From the NCBI GenBank assembly GCA_903837355.1, contig CAILUI010000246.1:1-64000 (forward strand): a stretch of 64,000 nt of DNA, in the 5' to 3' direction. Both the position numbers and the translations under genes were made by a program. The stretch comes from an uncultured Victivallales bacterium (GTDB taxonomy: Bacteria; Verrucomicrobiota; Lentisphaeria; Oligosphaerales; JAFGRS01). Every line of letters begins with the position of its first letter. Position 1 is the first letter of the stretch. Shown piece by piece: positions 33,801 through 45,800 of this stretch. Below the pieces are notes generated by a model. That model did not search any database and was not told where the DNA came from. It saw nothing but the letters and a program-made list of their open reading frames with translations.

Positions 33801-36800
33801 GCGCACCGGCAGTCTGGCACCCGCCGCCACCACCACGCGCAGCGAAACCGTCCGCCTGCCCGAAGACCTCGCCGGCGGCGACTGGTTCGTCCTCGTGGTC
33901 ACCGATGTGCTCGCCCAAAGCCCCGAACTCGACGAAACCAATAACGCCACCGCCAGCCCAAGCCCGGTCAGCATCGCCCTGGCACCCGTCCCCGACCTCG
34001 TCGTCGAGGCGGTCGCCCACAGCGGCACCCCCGCCCCCGGCGCTCCCCTCACCGTCACCTGGTCCACCCGCAACGCCGGCGCTACCCTCATCAGCACCCC
34101 CTGGCAGGAGCGCGTCTATGTCGCCCCGCACGGCACCACCACCCTGACCCCAGTGGCCGAGTTCAGCCTCGCTACGCCGCTCGCACCGGCCACAGCACTC
34201 CCCCAGAGCCACACGGTAACCCTCCCGGCGCTGGCCGATGGACTCTATGATCTTATAGTTATAACTGATTATGCTGCCTCTATTTATGAGCGTGATGGCG
34301 AAGGCAATAACCAGACCACCGGCGCCGTCGCGCTGGACCTGCGGCACCCGGACCTCACCGTCACCATCAGCAGCGCCCCCAGCGCCGCGCTGTCCGGCCA
34401 GACCGTCACCGTCGTCTGGCGGGTCAGCAACACCGGCACCGGGGCCACCACCCAATCCTGGCTCGACCGGGTGCTGATTCGGCCGACGGCCGGCGGCAGC
34501 GAGATCCTGCTGGCCACGCGTGAGCACGGCGGCGGACTGGCGGCCCCGGCCGCCTACGACGCCAGCGCCGACGTCGTCCTGCCCGATGGCAGCGACGGCG
34601 CCTATACCCTCAGCGTGCGCACCGATGCCACGAACCTGATCAACGAGGGCACCGGCGAGGGCAACAACAGCGCCGCGGCCGCCCTGGCGGTCACCCGCGC
34701 CCAGTACCCCGACCTCGAGCTGGTCCAGGTGCTCGCCCCGGCCCTGCTCATCGGCGACCCCGTGGATCTGCAGGTCACCTGGCAGGCCCGCAATGTCGGC
34801 AGCGCCGCCGGTCGCACCGCCGCCTGGGTCGACCGCGTCTGGCTCTCGGCCGACACCAGCCTCGGCGGCGACCAGTTGCTCGGCGAGGTCCCGCACCACG
34901 GCCTGGTCCCGCCCGGCGTCACCTACGACGGCAGCCTCATCGCCACCCTGCCCGCCGGCTTCGTCGAACGCCGTTACGTCATCGTCGAGGTCAACGCCGG
35001 CCGCCAGGCCTACGAGTACCCCGATGCCGCCGCCAACACGGCCACGCCAGGCCATCCCACCGACGTCATGCGCATCCCCTACGCCGACCTCGTCGTCGAC
35101 GCCGTCACCGCCAGCCCCAACGGCCAGAATGGCGCACCACTCACCGTCTCCTGGTCGATCTCCAACCAGGGCATCGGCCCCACCGATACCTCAGCCTGGA
35201 GCGACCGCCTCACCCTCGTCGCCGCCGGCACGGCGACGCGCCTCGACCTGGGCGCCTTCAGCCACGTCGGCGCCCTCGGCGCCGGCGCCTCCTACCAGCG
35301 CAGCGTCCAGGTCACCCTGCCGGCTAGCCTCGCCGGCGGCACCTACGCCGTCCAGGTCGAGACCGGCGGGCCCTTTGAGTTCATCTTCACCGGCAACAAC
35401 AGCGCCCAGTCAGGCCCGATCGAGGTCATCTATGTGCCCCCGCCGCAATTCGACCTCGAGGTCACCGCGGTCACCAGCCCCGCCGCAACCGCCGCGGTCC
35501 TCGACGGCGACTGGGTGGACGTCTCCTGGACCGTCACCAACCACGGCCCCGATACCGTCCCCGCAGCCTGGTACGACTCGGCCTACGTCGCCCTCAACGG
35601 CGACGTCTCCCGCCTCGTCCAGTTGGCCCGTTTCAGCCGCGGCGCACCCCTCGAGAGTGGCCGCAGTTATGCGCGTACCGAGCTGGTGCGCCTGCCCACC
35701 CGGACCCAGGGCGTCTACCGCCTCTTCGTCGGCACCGACTCCGCCAGCGAACAGGCCGAAACCAACGAGACCAACAACCGCCGCGGCGCCGCCAATACCT
35801 TCGTCATCGCCATGCGGCCACGCCCGGACCTGCAGGTCACCCAGCTCACCGCCCCCGAACAGGTCCCCGCCGCTAGCGTGATCGACGTGGAGTGGGTCGT
35901 CACCAACCTCGGCAGCGCCGATACGCCCACCGGCGGCTCGCGCTGGGCCGACGGCGTCTACCTGTCCTTCGACCACCGCCTCGACGCCGGCGACTGGCTG
36001 CTCGAGAAGCCGGCCAACGGCAGCGCCCTGGCCGCCGCCCACACCCCCGAACCCGCCCAGTCCTACCGCTCCACCGGCAACTACCGCCTGCCCGCCGGGG
36101 CCGGTGGCAATATGTTCGTCCTGGTCAAGACCGATGTCGACAACGCCGTCGACGAGTACCCCGGCGACGACAACAACGTCGCCGCCGCCCCCATCGCCAT
36201 CGACGTCCAGCCCGTACCGCCCCCCGACCTCGTCGTCGCCGACGTCGCCGGACCCTCCGATGTCTTCGCGGGCGGTACCTTCTCGGTACGCTACCGGGTC
36301 ACCAACAACGGCGCCGGCATCACCTACCCGGGAAGCTGGAACGACGCGGTCTGGATCACCCTCGGCCGCGACCGCCCCAACAGCGCCCGCGGCGATGTCC
36401 AACTCGGCTCCTTCGGCCACAGCGGCCCGCTCGCAGTCGGCCAGTTCTACGAACGCACCGTCCAGGTCGCCGTCCCCGAGGGCCGCCACCTCCGCGGCCA
36501 GTACTACGTCACCGTCTGGACCGATGCCGCCGATGCCGTCTACGAAGCCGCCTTCGACATCAACGTCAATCCCGATGCCCCCACTGATCTCCACGGCAGC
36601 AACTTCAAGGCGGGAAATCTGATCAACGTCCTTTATAAACCCGCGCCCGACCTGCGGGTGACCGCCCTGACCGCCCCCGCCAGCGCCCGCGCCGGCCAGC
36701 GTGTCGCCATCTCTTGGACCGTCGCCAACCGCGGCCCGGTCGTCACCGATGTCCCCACCTGGGGCGACGGCGTCTGGCTCTCCACCGATGCCGACCTCGA

Positions 36801-39800
36801 CGACGGCCTGGGCGAGGCCGCGATGGTCTTCGGCCTGCCCCACAACGGCGCCCTCGGCCCCGACGAGTCCTACACCCAGACCGCTACCTTCACCCTGCCC
36901 CCCTCCGCCCGCGGCAGCTACCTGATCGTCCGGACCAACCAAACCGTGGCCAGCGTCACCGCCGTCGATCCGGACAACCCGGAGAGCGAGATGGAGCAGC
37001 TCAACCAGCAGATCGAAGGCATCAACGGCCGCGCCCAGGAAGTCCTCGGCAAACCGCTGCTCGAAGCCTCGGCCGAGGACCTCCGCCAACTCACCCCCGA
37101 ACAGATCCTCTACATCCTCGTCGACAACGCAACGCCCGTGCCCAATGTCTGGGAAGGCCCCAACACCGATAACAACACCCGCAGCACGCCCTGCGCTGTC
37201 ACCGGCGACGCCCCCGACCTGGCCCTCCTCGAGGTCGCCATCGTCACCCCGGGGCCCTACTACTCCGGCGACGCGGTGCAGATCACCTACACCGTCGGCA
37301 ACGTCGGCACAGCCCCCACCTGGGCGGTGACCCGTTCCTGGGACGAGCGCATCCTCCTCAGCCCCGAGCCGGTCTTCAGCGCCAGCCGCGCCAGCCTCGC
37401 CGCCATCGTCGACCGCACCAACACGCCCATCCTCAATCCCGGCGAATCCTACCAGAGAACCGTCACCGTCCACCTGCCGGAGGGCCTCGACGGCCGCCGC
37501 TACGTCCACGTCTTCAGTAACATCGCCTTCGACCGCACCGATGAGCCCATCTTCCGCGATGCGCCCGCCGGCAACTACCCCAGTTGGATGAGCACCCTGG
37601 AACGCAGCCTCTGGGAAGGCGGTACCACGGCCGGCAAACTCAACAACACGGCCATCTCCGATCGCCTCGACTTCAGCTACCGCGAGAGCGATCTGCGCGT
37701 CGCCGCCATCGTCGCCTCCCAGGCGGGCCGCGAGCCCGCCGTCACCCTGCCCGCCGGCGGCGAGGTCAACGTCGCCTGGACCGTCCGCAACGAGGGCCAG
37801 CGCACCACCCGCTCCGGCTACTGGGTCGACCGCGTCTACATCTCGACCGATGCCTCCCTCGATGTCTACGACCAACCCCTCGCCGGCGGGGCCCACGCCG
37901 GACCGCCCCTCGACCCGGGCCAGGAGTACACCGCCACCGCCACGGTCCGCATCCCGGACAACATCGAAGGCCCGTACTACCTGTTGGTCTACGCCGATTC
38001 GGGCTACGCTCCGGCCCCGGACTGGTTCGGCACCCCCATGCCCTACCCCATCGCCACGGGCGTCAACCGCATCTATGCCGGCGGCGCCTTCAACGGCCTG
38101 CTCAACGAGTACCGCGGCGAGGGCAATGACATCACCGCCGCCGAGATCCTGGTGGAGTTCGTCGCCCTGCCCAACCTCGTGGTCAGCAGCGTCAGCCCCG
38201 CCCCCATGGCTACCGTCGGCGCCGGCTTCGAGGTCATCTACACGGTCACCAACAGCGGCGCCGGACCCGTCCCCGAGCGCACCGCCGCCTGGGCCGATGC
38301 TATCTATCTTTCGCGCGATACCACCCTCGACGTCCGCGGCGATCTCCTCATCGCGACGGTCCCCCACAGCGGCACGCTCGCCGCCGACGAGTCCTACACC
38401 GTCATGCGCTCCTTCGCCCTGCCGCGCTACCTGCCGGTGGATGCCGATGGCGAGGGCTGGTACGTCATCGTGCTCACCGACACACTCAGCCATGTCCGCC
38501 CCTGGGGCGAAGTCAACGAGGGCAGCGCCGAAGCCGACAACACCGGCAGCAGCCCCGACCCGATGCTGGTCGTCCTGCCCGACCCCGCCGACCTGGTCCT
38601 CGAGGCCGTGCCCCCGCCCAGCGCCAACCGCAGCACCGGCGCCGCGATTACCGCTACCTGGACCGTCGCCAACCGCAGCCCCACCATCGCCGCCCGCGGC
38701 TTCTGGTCCGACTCCGCCTACCTCTCCGCCGATGCCGTCTGGGACCTCGGCGATACCCTCCTCGGCACCTACGAGCACGGCGACCCCGAGCACGTCCGTG
38801 AACTCGCCCCCGGCGCCGGCTACGAGGGCCGCCTCGAAGCCCATGTCCCACCCGTCATGCCCGGCAACTACTACCTCATCGTCCGCGCCGATATCTACGA
38901 TGACATCCGCGAAACCAACGCCCTCAACAACCAACTCGCCTCGGCCGCCACCTTCGAGGTCGCCGTACCGCTGCTGATCCTCGGACAGACCACCGACACC
39001 GTGCTCTCCGGCGGCCAGTCGCTCCTCTACCGCCTCGATGTCCCAGCCAACCTCACCGTCGATGTCGCCCTCGACTGCGAATCGGATGGCGCCGCCAACG
39101 AGCTCTATGCCCGCTTCGGCGCCCTGCCCAGCTCCAGCGCCTGGGACGCGCGCTACACCGGCCACCTCTGGGCCGACCAGCGCATCCGTATCCCCGACAC
39201 CCGGCCGGGCAGCTACTACATCCTCGCCCGCTCCATCAGCGGCGGCGCCAACCTGCCCATCCACCTCACCGCCACCGCGGTGCCCTTCTCCATCACCGCC
39301 ATCGCCCCCGACCGCGGCGGCGCCGAGCGCTACGTCTACCTCAGCGTCGAGGGCGCACGCTTCAGCCCGGCCGCCGTACTCAAGCTCGTCCGGCCCCGCC
39401 TCGGCGAATACGAACCCACCGTCTACGCCGTGCGCAATGCCAGCCGCATCGTCGCGGCCTTCGACCTCCGTACCGCCCCCCGCGGCCTCTACGACGTCGT
39501 GGTCACCAACCCCGACGGCGCCGAAACCCGCCTCCCCTACCGCTTCCTGGTCGAAGCCCCCCTGCCCATCGATCTGACCGTCGGCCTGGGCGGTAAGGAC
39601 CTGATCGGCCTCGGCGAAAATGCCTGGTATGGCGCCGGCGTCTACAGCCTCACCAACGTCGGTACGCCCTATGTCCACATCGAATTCGGCGTCCCGAACG
39701 TCCCCAACCCCGCCCCCGAACTCATCCCCGGCGCCGCCCTCGAGTTCCACACCAATCTCACCGGCGAACCCGCCATCGATGGCGTCGCCTGGGCCAATGT

Positions 39801-42800
39801 CGACCCGGTGCTCAACCTCGCCGGCGAATACACCGCCAAAGGCTTCAGCTTCGACCTGATCAACGACGGCTACGCCGGCCTCAGCTTCAGCGTCCGCACC
39901 TACCCCGGCCTGGATGCCGTCCTCGCCGAAAACCCCCGCTTCCTCACGGACCTCACCGCCGACGAGAAAATGCTGCTCTCGTTCGACGCCCACATCTACG
40001 CCGCAGCCACCCCCATGACCGCCGAGGAGTACCTGACCTACCAGCGCCAACTCGCCGCCCGCACCCGCGAGGCCATCCTCAGCCGCCCCACCGCGCCGGC
40101 GCGCTTCGTCAGTGCCGCCGCCGATGCCGTCGGCTGGGAGGCCGCCTGGCTCGTGGCCCTCACCGAGGCCGGACTGCTCCGCCCCGAACACGAACCGCCC
40201 CGCCTGCGTGACATGCCCGAATTCGCCAGCCTCGTGACCACCGTCAGCGCCGCCCTGCTCGCCACCCCCAGCGGCGTCGCCTACCGCGCCGAAACCGCCG
40301 ACCTGTCGGCCTTCTTCGAGCAGGTCCGCACTTGGTACGGACACACCCCCGACGCCCTCGGCGACGCCACCCCGCCCACCCTCGCCGACGTCGATCTGCA
40401 ACTCAGCCACCCGACCCACTTCGAGGCCTTCACCGTCCGCGTCGGCCTGCCCCGTGAAGTCGACCGCGTCAGCGCGCCCGATGTCAACATCAACGACTAC
40501 TTCGGCCTCCTCGGCAGCCTCGGCGACAGCGTCGCCCTCGACGGCCCCAACGGCTACGGCACCCGCAGCGTCGTCCCCGCCAAGACCCCCCTGCCATACG
40601 TCCTGAGCGTCCAGAACCCCAGCACCGCCGAGAGTCCCGTCCGCACCCTGCGCGTCTACATCCAGGTGCCGCCAGGCTTCGACATCCTGACCTTCCGCCT
40701 CGCCGACCTCTTCCTGGATGGCGTCCAGGTGAATCTCCCGGATGGCCTCCCGGCCTTCACCGGCGAGTTCGACCTGGTCACCCAGCGCGGCTATGTGCTG
40801 CGCGTCACCGCCGGCCCGGACACGGTCACCAACACGCTGCTCTGGGTGCTGACCGCGGTCGATCCCTACACCGGCCTGCCCGCCACCGCGGCCGGCGTCG
40901 GCCTGCTCTCCCCCGGCACCACCGCCACCCTCGGCTTCACCCTCCAGGCCCATGAGAATGCCACCACCGGCACCGCCCTCGCCCTCAGCGCCCGCGTCGT
41001 GCTCGACGACCGCACCCCGCTGGATACGCCCAGCACCGCCAACCAGCTCGATGCGCTGCCCCCGGTGACCACGCTCGTCGCTACCGCCCTCGGCGGCGGC
41101 GATGTCCGCCTCGACTGGACCGCCCTCGACGATGCCGGCGGCAGCGGCGTAGGCGCGGTCACCGTCTACGGCGCCGTCAGCGACGGCGGCTACCGCGTCC
41201 TGACCTACCGCAGCCTGGAATCGACCCTGCTCTACGATGGCACCGCCGGCGACGGCGCCACCTTCTTCGCCCTCGCCTCCGACCAGGCCGGTAACCTCGA
41301 GGCCCTCCCCGCCGGCGTGGTCGCACCGGTCAACGTCCCCACCACCAACCTCGGTAGTCTCCCGGTTGCCGCCACCACCACCGCCGTGCCCTTACCCCAG
41401 GCCGAACCCCCGGTCGACCCGGCCACCAACCCGCTGTTCCTGCGCACCGCCAACCAGGTACCGCAGAGCTTCGGGACCGTGCGCCAACCGTCCTTCAGCA
41501 CCGTCTACGAGCCCTTCATCGCCTCCGCCTTCGCCTGGGACTTCGCGCCCTCCGGCGGCGACATCAGCCCCCTCGGCCTCGCCTTCCATCCCGATGGCCA
41601 ACGCCTCTACGTCAGCGGCGGCGGCGGACGCAACGCCCTCTACGTCTTCGGCAATGGCGGCGGCCCGGCCGGCGTCCCCCTCGCCGAGTACGAGGAACCC
41701 CTCTACGACCTGCTCTTCGACGCCGACGGCATGCTCTGGGCCACCACCGGCGGCGGACCGCTCTGGCAAATCGACCCGGAAACCGGCAGCGTCGTCGCCA
41801 GCTTCGGCAACCGCGTCACCCTCGGCCTCGCCGCCTGCCCCGGCACCACCCAGCTCTACGTCGCCACCGCCGACGGCATCGCCCTCTTCGATACCCATAG
41901 CGGCGCCTTCACGCCCTTCTCCTCAACCCGTGTCGATGGCCTCGCGGTCGCGCCCGATGGCCGCCTCTGGGGCTGCGCCTGGCCGAGCGGCGGACAGCTC
42001 CTGCGCTTTGACCGCCGCGGCAATGCCGAGATCGTCCTCACCCTCGACACCGAGGCCGAAGCCCTCGCTTTCGGCCCCGCCGACAGCCTGCTCGCCAACC
42101 TGCTCTTCGTCAGCCATGCCAGCGGCGGCCGACTCACCCTGGTAGACTGGGTCTCCCTCGAACACGTCGACCTCGCTACCGGCGGCAGCCGCGGCGACTT
42201 CCTCCACATCAGCCCCGCTGGCCGCCTCTTCGTCACCCAGAGCGACCAGGTCGACGTCTTCCAGCCCGACCTGCCCCCGGAGGTCATCGCCGCCGACCCC
42301 ATCGCCAGCGGCGCCGCCACGCCCCAACTCCACAGTGCCGCGCTGACCTTCAACCTGGACATGGACCCGGCCACGGTCCTCAACCCCGACCACTACCAGC
42401 TCACCGTCACCGACGGCCGCAGCATCCGTGCCCTGGCCATCTCCGCCGTCCGCTACGACCCCGTCACCCGCACCGCCTACCTCTCCTTCGCGCCACTGCC
42501 CATGAACCGCTACACCCTCACCGTCAGCGGCCTGACCAGCGCCCTCGGTACCGCCATGGCCGCCCCCTACAGCGCCGAATTCCACGTCCTTGAGGACCTC
42601 AGCGCCGTGCTCCGCTGCGACCTGCGCAACACCCGCCTGCACCGCGCCAATGGCACCGTGGCCTTCGACCTTACCGTCACCAACCGCGGCGACCGCGACC
42701 TCAGCAATGTCAGAGTCATCTTCAGCGGCATCGCCTGCGACCAGATGGCGCCCGTCAATGCCGACGGCATCACCGGCGATGGCCACCCCTACCTCGACCT

Positions 42801-45800
42801 CGGCAGCCCGGGCCGTGGCGTCCTCCTGGCCGGACAGACCAGCCCGCCGCGCACCCTCGTCCTCGCCGCCCCCGATGCCCAGCGGCTGGACCCGGCGCCA
42901 CGGCTCTATGGCTACCCCGACGCCAACCGCTGGCCGAGCTTCACCAGCACCCCGCCGACCACGGCCGATGTCGGCAGCCCCTACGCCTACACCGCCACCG
43001 CGACCGACCCCGACGGCAGCCGCGACGCCCTCCGCTTCGCCCTGCTCAGCGCCCCGACCGGGGCCAGCGTCGATGCCGCCTCCGGCGCCCTCGCCTGGAC
43101 CCCCGCGACCGGCAGCGCCGCCCGCGCCGACTTCACCCTCCGCGTCCTCGATGGCGCCGGCGCCTACGACGAACAGACCTGGACCGTCGCCGTCGGCGGC
43201 GGTAACCACGCCCCCGTCCTCGCCGCCATCCCGGATCAGTCCCTGCACGCCGGCGACCGCCTGACCCTGCAGATCGTCGCCGCCGATGCCGATGGCGACC
43301 GCCTGACCTACAGCGCCGACCGCCTGCCGCCAGGGGCCGTCTTCGACCCCGTCACCGGCAGCCTGACCTGGCAGACCGGCGCCGGCTCGGCTGGACGCTA
43401 CACCGACGTCACCATCGCCGTCAGCGACGGCCGCCTGCGGACCACCCAAGCCTTCACCATTGTCGTCGGCCAGACCAACCAGCCCCCGGTGCTCGCCGCG
43501 GTCGGTGACCTCACCCTCAGCGAGGGCCAGCCCTTCACCTTCACCCTCCAGGCCACCGACCCCGATGGCGATACGCCCCGCTTCGGTGCCAGCGGCGCCC
43601 CCGCCGGCCTGAGCGTGGAACCGCTGTCCGGACGCGTCGCCTGGACCCCCGGCTACGACCAGCACGGCGTCTACACGGTCACCTTCACCGCCAGCGACGC
43701 CAGCCTGACCAGCCGCGACTCCGCCACCCTCACCGTGAGCAATCGCAATGGGCCGCTCCAAGTGCTCGCTGCTGACCGTTTCGTGCTCTCCGAAGGCCAA
43801 CGCCTGCAGTCCGTGATCGCGGTCCGCGACCCCGATCACCCCGCGGCGCTGGCGCCGACGCTGCTCCCCGACGGCACCATGGACAGCGCCGGCCAGCCCG
43901 CCGCCCTGATCTGGACGGTCACCGGCCTGCCCGACGGCGCCAGCTTCGATGCCCTGACCCAGACCCTGACCTGGCAGCCCCGCTACGACCAGGCTGGCAC
44001 CTACGCCGTACGCTTCCATATCGCCGACGACGGCGACGGCACCGGCGTCCCCGCCACCGTGGACGTCGCCCTGACGGTCAGCGTGCATGATGCCAACGGC
44101 GCCCCGCTGCTCGCCCCCATCGCCAACCGCAGCCTCGACGCTGACGCCAGCCTCGACGTGACCCTCTCCGCCACCGATCCCGATGGCACCGTGCCCACCC
44201 TCAGCGCCAGCGGCCTGCCGGCCTTCGCCACCTTCACCCCCCATGGCGACGGCACCGCCACCCTCCATGCCGCCCCCGCCCTCAGCGACCGCGGCGACTA
44301 CGTCATCGCCATCACCGCCGCCGATGACGGCAACGGCAATCCCGCCCGCGTCCTGACCGACAGCGCCAGCTTCGTGCTCAGCGTCGAGGCGCCCAATGCA
44401 CCCCCGCGCTTCGCGCCCTGCGGCGATCGTGTCGCCCTCGTCGGTCAGCCCTCGCTGATCACCCTCAGCGCCAGCGACGCCGACCAGGATCCGCTGACCT
44501 TCAGCGCCACCGGCCTGCCCGGCGGCGCCACGCTCACCCCCGGCAGCCGCTACGGCGAAGCCCAGCTCCGCTGGACACCGCTCGCCGCCGACGTCGGCAC
44601 CCACGCCGTGACCTGCCGCGTCACCGACACCGGCAACGGCCATCCCGCCCTGGTCGCCAGCGCCAGCCAAACCGTCACCCTGCGCGTCCGCGGCACCAAC
44701 ACCGCCCCGGTGCTCCTCCCGGTCGGCAACCACCCGGTCGCCGAAGGCACCGCCCTCGCCTTCACCCTCACCGCCACCGATGCCGACGGCGACCCGCTGT
44801 TCTTCGCGGCCACCGGCCTCCCCGATGGCGCCACGCTGAATGCCGCCACCGGGCAGTTCGCCTGGTCCCCGACCCTCTTCCAGGCCGGCAGCTACCCGGT
44901 ACGCTTCAGCGCCAGCGACGGCGTCGGCAGCAGTGCCGATGACGCGCTGATCACGGTCACCCCGACCAACCAGCCGCCACAGATGCCCAGCCTGCCCACC
45001 CTCGCCGCCATGGAGGGCACACCCCTGCAGGTCAGCCTCGTGGCCGGCGACCCCGACGGCGATGAGGTCGTGGTCAGCCTCGACGGCCCCCTCCCCGCCG
45101 GTGCTACCTTCGTCACCGCCACCCGCGTCTTCACCTGGACTCCCGCCCAGGGCCAGGCCGGCCTCCACACCGCTACCTTCCGCGTCACCGATGCCGCCGG
45201 CGCCGCTTCGACCATGACCCTGACCATCGACGTCCAGGACCGCAACCTCGCCCCCGACTTCCCCCAGCCCAGCGGCCACGTCGTCCTGGTCGGCGAACCC
45301 TTCACGCTGATGCTGGAAGCCACCGACCCCGGCACCGCCGCCCCCCTCACCTTCAGCGCCACGCCCCTCCCCGCCGGCGCCGAACTCACCGCGGCCGGCC
45401 GCCTCGACTGGACGCCCACCGCCGCCCAGCTCGGAACCCACGATCTGCTGGTGACCGTCTCCGACGGGACCCTCAGCAGCGCCCGCACCCTGCGCCTGGT
45501 GGTCAGCCAGCAACCCCTCCCGCCAACGGTCCATATCGAGCTCACGCCGAGCTTCCCAGCCGCGGCCGGCCGCGCGGTCACCATCCACGTCAGCGCCGCC
45601 GGCATCGCCGACCTTAGCGCCCTCGGTGCGGCCGTTAACGGCAACGCCCTCAGCCTGGACTCGCAGGGTCGTGCCGTCTTCACCCCGTCCACCCCGGGCC
45701 ACTATGCGGTCACCGCCACCGCCACCGATGTCGATGGCGTCACCGGCAGCGCCAGCGCCGACCTGCGCGTCCGCGACCTCAGCGACCTCAGCGCTCCCGC

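Noticed and set aside
27406-35055. A 2,549-codon open frame on the minus strand, plus others at 35410-40953 and 41923-46911
   Set aside because: They lie antisense to the giant gene. Strong G/C third-position bias removes stop codons from the opposite strand, and the translations are low-complexity Gly/Ala/Arg/Val without domains.
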